A DNA stretch of 49,149 nt from Mediterranea sp. (in: CFB group bacteria) (GTDB lineage Bacteria > Bacteroidota > Bacteroidia > Bacteroidales > Bacteroidaceae): positions 1 to 49,149 of the forward strand of contig JAISIZ010000009.1 of the NCBI GenBank assembly GCA_031261785.1, written 5' to 3'. Every line of letters begins with the position of its first letter. Position 1 is the stretch's first letter. Below, in pieces: positions 17,543 to 25,421 of this stretch. A program made the translations under genes and the position numbers. The notes beneath the pieces were generated by a model. The model worked only from the letters and a program-made list of their open reading frames with translations, was not told where the DNA came from and ran no database searches.

Positions 17543-18019
17543 TCAGTTGAAATTTCCCTGGTAGTACGCTCTTGTTATGTAGTAGGAGGGTTCGTAGTAA
17601 GCGCTTCCGTTGTAATCGTCAATAATGTGGCAAATGGGATTGTTGTACACCCGCAGGATGGCGTCGGCATAGTTCTCCTCGGGTTGCATGGTCGCCACGA
17701 TGAGGCGTCGGTACACACGCCCCATCTGCAAGGCGGTGGGGACGTTGTCCACCAAATCTCGGTTCACGTCAGTCACGTCGAACGCACCCGAGTGTAGCTC
17801 ATATTGCTCGATCCATTGGCGTACTACGGATTCGGGATTCTCGCTATGTTGCACGCTGGCCACGGAGAGTTTCTCCTCCAGTCCCCGCTTGCCTATGGCA
17901 TTGGCGGTGTACAGGTTGGGCTGCTTCAACTGGCGACTGACTCGCTCTATCATGTAGCACACGTAGTAGAGATCATTCTCGTTCACCTCCTCTTCGTCGG
18001 GGAAAAATACGTTTTTCAT
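17543..18019 (-). CDS. conserved hypothetical partner of DUF3990 protein
   Basis: A 158-residue acidic, mostly helical protein without signal peptide or membrane segment. The first half (NDLYYVCYMIERVSRQLKQ and the following block) resembles small proteins that accompany DUF3990 genes in Bacteroidales; the second half ends in a tyrosine-rich SAYYEPSYYITRAYY. Its start overlaps the end of the DUF3990 gene (18016-18019, ATGA). If DUF3990 is a toxin, this protein is the natural antitoxin candidate; that is inference from gene order only. Confidence 0.75.
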   Translation of the reverse strand: MKNVFFPDEEEVNENDLYYVCYMIERVSRQLKQPNLYTANAIGKRGLEEKLSVASVQHSENPESVVRQWIEQYELHSGAFDVTDVNRDLVDNVPTALQMGRVYRRLIVATMQPEENYADAILRVYNNPICHIIDDYNGSAYYEPSYYITRAYYQGNFN

Positions 18020-18468
18020 AACTCATAGCTCTTGATGAAACGGATAGTTCGCAACGCCCTGTCCGTACAGAAGGCGATCTGGTGCGTGGGTCGCTTGAAC
18101 TTCATCAATGCCCAGAATGCCTCGCGGGTGATGTTACCGGCTACGAACTCCTCGATATAGTCCCAGATGGTGTCGTCCGCCATTGGACCTTCTACGATGT
18201 CGAAGGCGTGCGGTTTCCCGCTTCGGCAAGCCACGACGAAGTCCAGCCATTCTTCCGTCGTCGTCTCGAATACGAGGATATCCAGTGATTTGTCGGGCGT
18301 GTAGGCGTAGCCGCTCACCACGCGCGCGGGCCGCTTGGTCGATGCCCAACGTCGGGCTTGCTTCTCCAGCAGGGTGCAGTAGAAGCCGTATCCAAAGTCC
18401 TTGTAGAAGCCGCTGGTAAGAATCTCCGGCTGCCTGATGGCGACATTACTTCCGTGAAACAGTTCCAT
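18016..18468 (-). CDS. DUF3990 protein, ADP-ribosyltransferase-fold, possible toxin
   Basis: The 150-residue protein matches DUF3990: an N-terminal LFHGSN block, the GFYKDFGYGFYCT motif, WLDFVVACR and GPMADDTI. DUF3990 is grouped with ADP-ribosyltransferase-like folds, in which His, Tyr/Ser and Glu residues bind NAD; here the FHGSN His and the Tyr of GYGFY are candidates. It is first in a two-gene unit with a coupled partner, the layout of a toxin/antitoxin pair. No activity has been shown that I can cite, so the toxin call is a hypothesis. Confidence 0.82.
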   Translation of the reverse strand: MELFHGSNVAIRQPEILTSGFYKDFGYGFYCTLLEKQARRWASTKRPARVVSGYAYTPDKSLDILVFETTTEEWLDFVVACRSGKPHAFDIVEGPMADDTIWDYIEEFVAGNITREAFWALMKFKRPTHQIAFCTDRALRTIRFIKSYEL

Positions 18469-18511
18469 AATACAGTATCCTTTGCTTGGGCGTTGACGAT
18501 ATTGTCCCGCA

Positions 18512-18519
18512 CAAAGGTA
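18512..18519 (-). promoter_or_regulatory. -7 box TACCTTTG upstream of the DUF3990 pair
   Basis: On the minus strand this reads TACCTTTG, an exact TAnnTTTG match about 43 bp before the ATG at 18468. No clear TTTG lies at the expected distance, so the promoter call rests on the -7 box. Confidence 0.5.
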
Positions 18520-18629
18520 CGAAGTTTCCTCCTTACGTCTGCCACGAATCCCACTCTTTTTTACCGCACGGCTCCGCGAGCGGAAGGAGAAAAAACGCGA
18601 TGAATTTCATTTTTAGTCCCGAAAACATC

Positions 18630-18637
18630 TATCTTTG
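18630..18637 (+). promoter_or_regulatory. -7 box TATCTTTG before the truncated ATPase gene
   Basis: TATCTTTG matches TAnnTTTG exactly and lies 26 bp before the ATG at 18664. It suggests that the remnant gene kept its promoter. Confidence 0.5.
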
Positions 18638-18663
18638 CAATGAACTTCATTTTTATACCGCTT

Positions 18664-18774
18664 ATGATTGAACGAAAAACCTACGTGGACGCACTCGCTA
18701 AATGGCGAGGAGAGCGGGTGATAAAGATCGTTACCGGCATACGGCGCTGTGGGAAGTCGACCCTCCTCGTTTAG
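18664..18774 (+). pseudogene. 5' remnant of an AAA-family ATPase gene (ends after Walker A)
   Basis: This frame encodes only 36 residues. It opens like the DUF4143-type AAA ATPases (MIERKTYVDALAKWR) and runs through a perfect P-loop, TGIRRCGKSTLL, then stops at TAG. The rest of the gene (normally about 400 residues) is missing, and the sequence changes at once into the dispersed inverted repeat starting at 18790. The -7 box upstream is intact. A full-length relative lies at 44235-45557. I read this as a gene cut by deletion or by arrival of the repeat. Confidence 0.75.
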
Positions 18775-18789
18775 GATTGGAAAAATAGA

Positions 18790-18864
18790 TTAGGCACGGA
18801 TTACACGGATTACGCAGTCTTTTCCAGAACACAATGCCGCGTAATCCATGTAATCCGTGCCTAA
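18790..18864. repeat. dispersed inverted repeat, 26-bp arms
   Basis: The left arm (18790-18815, beginning TTAGGCACGGATTACAC) and right arm (18839-18864) pair over 26 positions with one mismatch. A third related half-copy (GTGAAATCCGTGTGATCCGTG) lies at 18912-18932. The same CACGGATT family forms the inverted repeat at 42724-42790. It lies between the ATPase remnant and the end of susD, and could end transcription from both sides. Confidence 0.8.
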
Positions 18865-18955
18865 ATATTCTCTTTTTGATAGCGCCTTTCACTTATGATA
18901 CAGCCTCGGCCGTGAAATCCGTGTGATCCGTGCCTAAAAGAGAAAGCTGTACGCT

Positions 18956-20575
18956 TTAGTATCCGGGATTCTGCTTCAGTTGCGGGTTGTTGTCCAAGCT
19001 CCCTTGCGGAATGGGCAGGTAGCGGTTGGTTGCTTTGAACTGGCGATTCTCCACCACTTCTTCGGAACCAGGCGTAACAGTGGCCCGCAGGTAGGGATCA
19101 GGTTCATTGTAGTTCACGGTACCCACGTAGCGCAGCAGTGGTTGGTTCATTACCGTCTCGGCTACCATCTTGCCCGCATCGTCTTTCCAGCGCACGAGAT
19201 CCGCGCGACGCAGTCCCTCGCCGGCCAACTCTACGGAACGCTCCCGGCGGATGAACGTGCGCAGCGCCTCCTTCGTAGCATATTTGCCGCGGTCTACTAC
19301 CGGCATTCCCGCACGTAGACGTATCCGATCCAGCTCGTCGTACACGACGGTGGAGGGACCCTCCAGTTCGTTGGAGGCTTCGGCGTGCGTGAGCAACACG
19401 TCGGCGTAGCGGAATATGATGGGACTGCATCCGGTATCCCAGATATCCTCATACTGCGACATGGGATAGAGGTACTTTACCCAGGTGAGGGCAGTCTTCG
19501 AGGAATTGTCGGCGGCTCCCGGATGATTGGGATTGTCCTGTCCGCCAGGCAGGATCTTGTCGAGGGTGTTGAAGATGGAGCCACCGTCAACGTCCGCTCC
19601 CGGAAATAGGACGGTCATGGCCATGCGCGGGTCGCGTCCCTTGAAGGGGTGAGCGGGGTCGTAGTTGGGCGATTCCTCCTTGGTCTGTCCGTCGCTCATC
19701 TCGTACAGGTCGACGAGATTCTTGGTGGGTACCACCGACGACCACCCGCCGTCGCCGTTATTGTAGAATTGCCCCACGGTACCATTGCCGTACGTGGTGG
19801 GGATGTGCTGCATGGCAAGTATGATCTCTTTGGAATCCCTTCCACCCAGGTCGAAGAGGTTGGCGTAGTTAGGCTCGAGATCGTATTGGTTGAGTGCCTT
19901 GATCTGCTCGGCGGCATCTTTGGCTCGTTGGTAATCCCCCCAGTAGAGGGCGGAACGCATCTTGATGGCGAGCGCGGCACCCTTGGCCACCCTGCCTCGC
20001 GCGGCTGGCGTGAGGTTGATATCGGCTATGGCGGCATCAATCTCTTCGTACACGTATTGCTTCACCTTATCCTCCGTTTCGCGCGGCAGTTGCGCCTCGG
20101 CGGCTGTGGTGAAATACTTGATGATGGGCACTCCGCCATACCAGAAGTTCATGAAGAAGTAATCGTACGCGCGTATGGCCCGCACTTGGGCGACCAAGTC
20201 TTTCTTTTGGTTGGCGTCGCCAAACTCCACCTTGTCGACATTATCGAGGAAGACGTCGCATTTCTGTATGTTGGTGTAGTCGTAGAACGACGTTCCCACG
20301 TCGCCCGCGGTCATCGAGCCGTTGCCCAGCACGGTGAATCCTTCCCACGCGAAGTTGTTGTAGGCCAGGTCGGAGGCGGCATCCCAGTACATGAAGGTCC
20401 ACGAGCTGATCCAGTCGTCGTAGCATCCTACGGCGAACTTCTCGGCGTCGCCGGGGGTTTTCCAGGTAGTAGGCGGTGTCAGTCCATCTTTGGGTACCGT
20501 ATCAAGGAAGCTTTCGCAGGAGGCCAGGCTCCACAGCAAGGCCGCTGTCGTCAGGGTAAATATCTTGTTTCTCAT
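18956..20575 (-). CDS. RagB/SusD family nutrient-binding outer-membrane lipoprotein
   Basis: The 539-residue protein starts with a lipoprotein signal (LLWSLASC, Cys20) followed by the typical SusD opening ESFLDTVPKDGLTPPTTWKTPGDAEKF (core FLDTVPKDGLTPPTTW). The remainder shows TPR-like helices (for example VRAIRAYDYFFMNFWYGGVP) and the conserved C-terminal RRERSVELAGEGLRRADLVRW. SusD proteins form the lid over their SusC channel and bind the nutrient. It is the second gene of a susC-susD operon, 33 bp after susC. No glycoside hydrolase or peptidase gene is adjacent, so the substrate is unknown. Confidence 0.95.
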   Translation of the reverse strand: MRNKIFTLTTAALLWSLASCESFLDTVPKDGLTPPTTWKTPGDAEKFAVGCYDDWISSWTFMYWDAASDLAYNNFAWEGFTVLGNGSMTAGDVGTSFYDYTNIQKCDVFLDNVDKVEFGDANQKKDLVAQVRAIRAYDYFFMNFWYGGVPIIKYFTTAAEAQLPRETEDKVKQYVYEEIDAAIADINLTPAARGRVAKGAALAIKMRSALYWGDYQRAKDAAEQIKALNQYDLEPNYANLFDLGGRDSKEIILAMQHIPTTYGNGTVGQFYNNGDGGWSSVVPTKNLVDLYEMSDGQTKEESPNYDPAHPFKGRDPRMAMTVLFPGADVDGGSIFNTLDKILPGGQDNPNHPGAADNSSKTALTWVKYLYPMSQYEDIWDTGCSPIIFRYADVLLTHAEASNELEGPSTVVYDELDRIRLRAGMPVVDRGKYATKEALRTFIRRERSVELAGEGLRRADLVRWKDDAGKMVAETVMNQPLLRYVGTVNYNEPDPYLRATVTPGSEEVVENRQFKATNRYLPIPQGSLDNNPQLKQNPGY

Positions 20576-20608
20576 ATCATTTCTCGTTTTGTGGTTATAC
20601 GTTATTGT

Positions 20609-23600
20609 TTAAAAGGTGATGTTCACGCCGAGGGAGTGCGTCTTGATGAGGGGGTATGACGATCCGCGGTTACTGGTGGTCTCGGGATCGATGTTGACGG
20701 GCAGCGAGTCGAACGTGAGCAGGTTTTCGAACGAGAGATAGAAGCGTACGCGTTCTATTCCGGCCCTCTTCACAAGGTTCTTGGGTAGAGTATATCCCAG
20801 TTGTAGGTTTTTCAGCCTGATGTAGTTGACGTTCTGCAGCCAGAAGGTCGACATCACCGTCTGTGGAGCGCTGTTGGAGTAGTTGGCGTTGTAGATGGCC
20901 GGCATCTTGGGGTTCGAGGGGTTGTATGTCCATGAGTCTCTCCAAATGGTGGAAGGATGTGAGCTGTCGCCCCTGAAGTCGCCAAACACCTCTTGATTGT
21001 ATACGCGCGAGGCGCCCGCCGCTCCTGTCCATATCATGCCGAGGTCGAAGTCCTTCCATCCCAGCGTGAGGTTCAGTCCGTATGTCCACTTGGGCATGCT
21101 CGAATTGCAGTACACACGGTCGTTGGCATCCATCTTGCCGTCACCGTTGGTGTCGACGTAGCGTATGTCCCCTGCCTTGAACGGCCTGCCGAAGGGGTAT
21201 CCTTCATTTCCGGCGTACTTATCCATGTAGGCTTTCGCCTCGGCGTCGGACTGGAAGAACCCATCGGCCTTATACATATAATAGGCGTTCATCTGCTGGC
21301 CCACGGCCCGGCGCAGGTTATTGTCATCCTTATCTACAATGTAGTCCACACCACCCAGGTCGAGCACTTCGTTCTTGTTAAAGGCCGTATTGGCGTTGGC
21401 TTGCAGGCTCCAGTCACCCCAACGGTCGTTGTAGGAGATGTTCAGCTCGAATCCCCGGTTCACCATCGAGCCAACGTTGTCCTTATAGGGTTCCAGTCCG
21501 AACTCGGTAGGCACGCCCACGTCCATGATGATGCCTGTGGTCTTCCTGTCGTAGTAGTCCAGCGACAGGTTGAAGCGGTCCAGGAAGGCGAGGTCGACAC
21601 CCACTCCATAGGTGCGCGACTTCTCCCACGAGATGTCCTCTTTCCGATAGTACTTCTGGTAGTATCCGCTTTGCAGCGCCCCTCCGAAGGGATAGGAGGA
21701 ATCGAGGTTGTACGTGTTGAGGTAGGGATAGTAGTCGCTCAAGGCGTCCTGGTTACCCAGCTGTCCCCACGAGACCCTTATCTTGAGGTTGTTGAGCCAT
21801 CCCTTCGCGCTCTCCATGAAGGCTTCCTCGGAAATTCTCCATCCAGCCGAGAACGAGGGGAAGTATCCCCAGCGATGCCCCTTGGCGAAGCGCGACGAGG
21901 CGTCGCCGCGCACGTTACCTTCGAAGAGATAGCGTCCGGCATAGTCGTAGTTGACGCGGCCGAAGAAGGATACCATGGCCAGCTCGCGGGTGTATCCCTC
22001 GTTCTTTTGTGTCGAGGCGTCACCGGCGTCGATGTCGGTAGTCTCGTTGGTGGGGAAGTTCTTCCGGTACATCTTGGTGTACGTGTAATTGTACTTTTCG
22101 GTGTGCCATCCGCCCAACGCCTTGAGCTGGTGCAGCCCCCACTTTTTCTCGTAATTCAGGGTGAGGTCGAAATTGTTGCGATCCCAGAGATACACCCGTT
22201 CGTCGAGGCTGTTGGGTTCCGACGCTTTGTTGGGATTGTATTGGATGAAGGCTCGGAAGTCCTTGAAATGCTGCCGGTTGCTGGTGTAAGCCTCTTGCGC
22301 GGTGAGTACCAGTCCGTCGAGGATGGTCCAGTCGAGGGCGACCATACCGGTGAAGTTACTGTTTTTCCGCTTCACGTACTGGCTGGCGTCGAGCCAGGCG
22401 ATGGGGTTTCCGTCGGATACGGTGCCGTACGATCCATCCGCGTTACGGTTGGGGATCCAGGGCGCGACGATGTTGAGCTGCCTGATGATCTGGTCGGAGC
22501 TTCCCCCGGCGTAGCTGGCGTTGGCGTCTTCGTAGTCGTTGTTCACGAAGGCGAGGTTCATGCGGGCGGTGAACCGCTTACTCAGGGTGATGTCGAGATT
22601 GGTACGCGCGTTCATCTGGTTGCGGTTGGTGTTCTTCAGGATGCCGTTCTGGTAGAGGTATCCCGCCGAGGCCATATAGCGCACGGCCTCGTTGCCTCCG
22701 CTGATGTTGACGTTGTGCTGCGTCTGCACCCCGGTGCGGTAGGCCAGGTCGTACCAATTGGTGTTGGGATGCCCGTAGGGATCGCTGCCGTCCCTGAAGA
22801 GCTTGATGTCGTCATCGCTGAAACGGGCGGGCTTTCCGTCGCTCTCGAGGGCCTTGTTGTACATCTCGGCATACTCGTCCGAGTTGAGGCGGTCGATGGT
22901 GCTGGTGGCTTTCTGCATACCCACGTATCCAGTGTACGACACTCTCGGCTTGCCACTCTTTCCGCGCTTGGTGGTGATGAGTATGACGCCGTTGGAGGCT
23001 TTCGACCCGTAGATCGCTGCCGAGGCGGCATCCTTCAGCACGGAGATGCTCTCGATGTCGTTGGGGTCGAGCGAGTTCATCGTGCCGCTCTCCACGCCAT
23101 CGATGAGGACATAGGGGTCGGCGGTGTTGAACGTTCCCGTGCCTCGCACGCGGATGGTTCCCCCGTCCTGCCCGGGACGTCCTTGTCCGGCCGTGACGGT
23201 AACGCCGGGCATCAAGCCTTGCAAGGCCGACGACACGTTCTGTATCGGTCTGTCAGCAAGCGCTTTCGACTCCAGCTGTGACACCGACCCGGTGAGGTTG
23301 GCCTTCTTCTGCGTGCCGTAGCCTACCACTACGACCTCGTCGAGCTGTCCGGTATCCTCGGATAGCTGGATGGTACCGTTGGCTTGCGAAGCCGGCAGGG
23401 TTCGTGAACTGTAACCGATGTAGGAAAACTCCAGTGTGGTATTGGCCGAAGCCACCGTGAGGGTAAACCGGCCGTCGATGCCGGTCACGGTGCCCGATTG
23501 GGCACTCTTGTCAGAGATGCTGACCCCGATCAGGGGTTCTTTGCTTTTTGCGTCCACCACGATGCCTTTCACGGTGATGGGATTTTGCGCGAATGCGTTG

Positions 23601-23656
23601 CCGCAACACAGCAGCATGGCAATCAAAAGAAAAAAGAGGTTCTTTTTCTGTCGCAT
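20609..23656 (-). CDS. SusC/RagA family TonB-dependent outer-membrane transporter
   Basis: From the ATG at 23656 the protein has 1015 residues: a signal peptide (MRQKKNLFFLLIAMLLCCGNAFA), an N-terminal carboxypeptidase-regulatory-like domain (ITVKGIVVDAKSKEPLIGVS), a TonB box/SusC signature (LDEVVVVGYGT), the plug domain (IRVRGTGTFNTADPYVLIDG) and a 22-strand-type barrel ending in the aromatic GVNITF. It imports a nutrient across the outer membrane with TonB energy. I prefer this start to in-frame Mets up to 23731: it gives a clean signal peptide and lies downstream of a near-perfect promoter at 23736-23766. Confidence 0.95.
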   Translation of the reverse strand: MRQKKNLFFLLIAMLLCCGNAFAQNPITVKGIVVDAKSKEPLIGVSISDKSAQSGTVTGIDGRFTLTVASANTTLEFSYIGYSSRTLPASQANGTIQLSEDTGQLDEVVVVGYGTQKKANLTGSVSQLESKALADRPIQNVSSALQGLMPGVTVTAGQGRPGQDGGTIRVRGTGTFNTADPYVLIDGVESGTMNSLDPNDIESISVLKDAASAAIYGSKASNGVILITTKRGKSGKPRVSYTGYVGMQKATSTIDRLNSDEYAEMYNKALESDGKPARFSDDDIKLFRDGSDPYGHPNTNWYDLAYRTGVQTQHNVNISGGNEAVRYMASAGYLYQNGILKNTNRNQMNARTNLDITLSKRFTARMNLAFVNNDYEDANASYAGGSSDQIIRQLNIVAPWIPNRNADGSYGTVSDGNPIAWLDASQYVKRKNSNFTGMVALDWTILDGLVLTAQEAYTSNRQHFKDFRAFIQYNPNKASEPNSLDERVYLWDRNNFDLTLNYEKKWGLHQLKALGGWHTEKYNYTYTKMYRKNFPTNETTDIDAGDASTQKNEGYTRELAMVSFFGRVNYDYAGRYLFEGNVRGDASSRFAKGHRWGYFPSFSAGWRISEEAFMESAKGWLNNLKIRVSWGQLGNQDALSDYYPYLNTYNLDSSYPFGGALQSGYYQKYYRKEDISWEKSRTYGVGVDLAFLDRFNLSLDYYDRKTTGIIMDVGVPTEFGLEPYKDNVGSMVNRGFELNISYNDRWGDWSLQANANTAFNKNEVLDLGGVDYIVDKDDNNLRRAVGQQMNAYYMYKADGFFQSDAEAKAYMDKYAGNEGYPFGRPFKAGDIRYVDTNGDGKMDANDRVYCNSSMPKWTYGLNLTLGWKDFDLGMIWTGAAGASRVYNQEVFGDFRGDSSHPSTIWRDSWTYNPSNPKMPAIYNANYSNSAPQTVMSTFWLQNVNYIRLKNLQLGYTLPKNLVKRAGIERVRFYLSFENLLTFDSLPVNIDPETTSNRGSSYPLIKTHSLGVNITF

Positions 23657-23735
23657 AGTAAATAGAATCATTAAAGTTAATAATAATAATATGGCTTTTC
23701 TCATGGTAAAAAAGGGTCTCCCGTTTTTCACGCCA

Positions 23736-23766
23736 CAAACATAATGGAAAAACTACTAAGCGCAAA
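23736..23766 (-). promoter_or_regulatory. promoter of the susC-susD operon
   Basis: On the minus strand TTTG (complement of 23763-23766) is followed after exactly 19 bp by TATGTTTG (complement of 23736-23743). Both match the Bacteroidetes TTTG/TAnnTTTG consensus at the preferred spacing. Transcription should start near 23730, leaving a leader of about 70 bases before the ATG at 23656. Confidence 0.75.
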
Positions 23767-23926
23767 ATAGTTTTTAAAAAATGTGCTAAAATAGCAATAA
23801 AATAAATAGCAGGCACGATGTTTTGCCGGCACTCTATCCTTTTTTCGGGCCGAAATGCTGTGTTATCCGCGACGAACCCATTATCTTCGCGGCCGTAAAC
23901 TCCTAACTTTATCAATTGAACGACAA

Positions 23927-24571
23927 ATGAAACGATTGATCATATTCGATTTGGACGGTACGCTGCTCAACACCATCGCCGACCTGGCCGGGGCGACCAA
24001 CCACGCCCTCACCCTCCTGGGCTATCCCGCCCGCCCGCTGGATGAATTTCCCACGATGGTGGGCAACGGCATCAACAAGCTTTTCGAACGCTGCCTGCCC
24101 CAGGGCGAGAAGAGCCTGGATAATGTACTGCGCGTGCGCGAACGCTTCCTGGCCTACTACGACACGCACAACACCGAGCGTACGCTCCCCTACCCCGGCA
24201 TTCCCGAGCTGCTCGACCGACTGCAGGCCGACGGACGACAGATCGCCGTGGCCTCCAACAAATACCAGTCGGCCACCCGGAAACTGATCGGCCTCTACTT
24301 CCCCCGGACGACCTTCGTCACCGTGCTCGGACAACGCGACGGCGTGCCCGCCAAGCCCAACCCCACCATCGTGTACGACGTGCTCGCCCTGACCGGCGTG
24401 CCGAAACACCAGGCGCTTTTCGTGGGCGATTCGGACATCGACATGAACGCCGCCATCAACGCCGGTGTCGACGCCTGTGGAGTGACGTGGGGCTTTCGCC
24501 CGCGCATAGAGCTGGAGGCCACACGTCCCGCCTACATTGTCGACAGGGCGGAAGAGATATTCGAGCTATAA
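23927..24571 (+). CDS. gph: HAD-family hydrolase, phosphoglycolate phosphatase type
   Basis: A 214-residue HAD hydrolase starting at ATG 23927 (an upstream in-frame start would add 24 residues outside the family). Motif I is FDLDGTLLNT with the nucleophile and acid/base Asp pair, motif II is in IAVASNK, the Lys of motif III is in GVPAKPNP and motif IV is FVGDSDIDMNAA. The helical cap after motif I fits Gph/PgmB-type enzymes. Probable role: removal of 2-phosphoglycolate or a similar small sugar phosphate. It is divergent from susC. Confidence 0.88.
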   Translation: MKRLIIFDLDGTLLNTIADLAGATNHALTLLGYPARPLDEFPTMVGNGINKLFERCLPQGEKSLDNVLRVRERFLAYYDTHNTERTLPYPGIPELLDRLQADGRQIAVASNKYQSATRKLIGLYFPRTTFVTVLGQRDGVPAKPNPTIVYDVLALTGVPKHQALFVGDSDIDMNAAINAGVDACGVTWGFRPRIELEATRPAYIVDRAEEIFEL

Positions 24572-24615
24572 GGAGCCATACGCGAAAGTCCGTGTCTCCG
24601 CCACGATGGGAGGGA

Positions 24616-24665
24616 GTTCACCACAGATTACACAGATTCGCGCAGATTTTGTAATGATCGGCATG
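24616..24665. repeat. dispersed repeat copy (GTTCACCACA...ATTTTGTA...GGCATG)
   Basis: The stretch from GTTCACCACAGATTACAC to GATCGGCATG is closely matched by 29692-29732, with the same order of blocks and small differences. Neither copy lies in a gene. They look like members of one intergenic repeat family. Confidence 0.65.
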
Positions 24666-24861
24666 TAGAGACGGTTATGCCCAAACACAGGATATTCCCG
24701 GTGCCCCACTTTGTGTCCTGTTATGTATGCGGGAAGAAGGAGAGTTCGGCCCTATCATTGCCGTCGTCGTGGGCGAATCTTCGCTGATCCGCGAAGTTCT
24801 CATGCGCCGCATGGGGATTTCGCGAGGGCGACAAATTTCAACCACGGATTAGCGAGAAACG

Positions 24862-25042
24862 AAAAGCCCGGGCTTTTGTAATCACATTTCGGGAATGGAG
24901 AAAAAAGCCCGGGCTTTTGTAATCACATTTCGCGGATGGAGAAAAAAAGCTCGGGCTTTTGTAATCACATTTCGGGAATGGAGAAAAAAGCTCGGGCTTT
25001 TGTAATCACATTTCGGGAATGGAGAAAAAAGCCCGGGCTTTT
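24862..25042. repeat. five tandem copies of a 41-bp unit carrying a 16-bp palindrome
   Basis: AAAAGCCCGGGCTTTT occurs at 24862-24877, 24903-24918, 24945-24960, 24986-25001 and 25027-25042. Copies 3 and 4 have one C-to-T change in one arm. The spacing is 41 or 42 bp, and the spacer GTAATCACATTTCGGGAATG is nearly constant. Each unit can form a stem followed by T residues on both strands, so the array could be a multiple bidirectional terminator between gph and the fimbrillin-like gene. Repeat and spacer are equally conserved, which rules out CRISPR. Confidence 0.85.
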
Positions 25043-25145
25043 CGTCCCATGCGGATTTGCATAAAGCTTTCGCGTCTCCGCGATAGGTCCTTGCATGACG
25101 CCTCTTCGAGGGGTGAGAAAAAGGGTGGCGCATTGACGAAGTCAG

Positions 25146-25192
25146 GTGATTAGCCCGCATGACATGTCTCTCCGTACACGCGGGCTAATCAC
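25146..25192. repeat. 13-bp perfect inverted repeat
   Basis: GTGATTAGCCCGC (25146-25158) and its complement (25180-25192) enclose 21 bases. It could fold as a hairpin in transcripts from either side. No T tract follows. Confidence 0.6.
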
Positions 25193-25421
25193 TAAACACT
25201 AAACACGAATCACTAAACTCCACTCACTCTCCCCTATTTTCCATGGTGTCCATCCCCAAAATCAATCTAATTCCGCTTAAATTCGCTTAAATGGGCTTAA
25301 ATGGGCAGAAGGAGATAAGCTTTCCGCACAAAAAGAGAGCGGATAGTAACAGATAAGAGCCTATTTTCGCGCCGATTTCCTATACGACATAGGGAATGAC
25401 ATAACGTAACTTAATAAGAAT

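Larger units (their letters stand above)
24572..25421. other. 850-bp intergenic region built of repeats
   Basis: No gene is supported; a 92-codon frame on the minus strand is made of the tandem repeat itself. In order the stretch holds a dispersed repeat copy (24616-24665), the palindrome array (24862-25042), an inverted repeat (25146-25192), a TAATCACTAAACACTAA-type simple repeat (about 25185-25235) and a short run of TTAAATGGGC/TTAAATTCGC units (about 25275-25305). The promoter of the following gene is probably within the last 80 bases, where TATTTTCG (25362-25369) resembles a -7 box. Confidence 0.7.

Noticed and set aside
24862..25042. CRISPR array
   Set aside because: Repeats and spacers are equally conserved, the palindrome is only 16 bp, and no cas genes are nearby.
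24882..25160. 92-codon minus-strand gene
   Set aside because: It is made mostly of the tandem palindrome repeat and has no homologous features.
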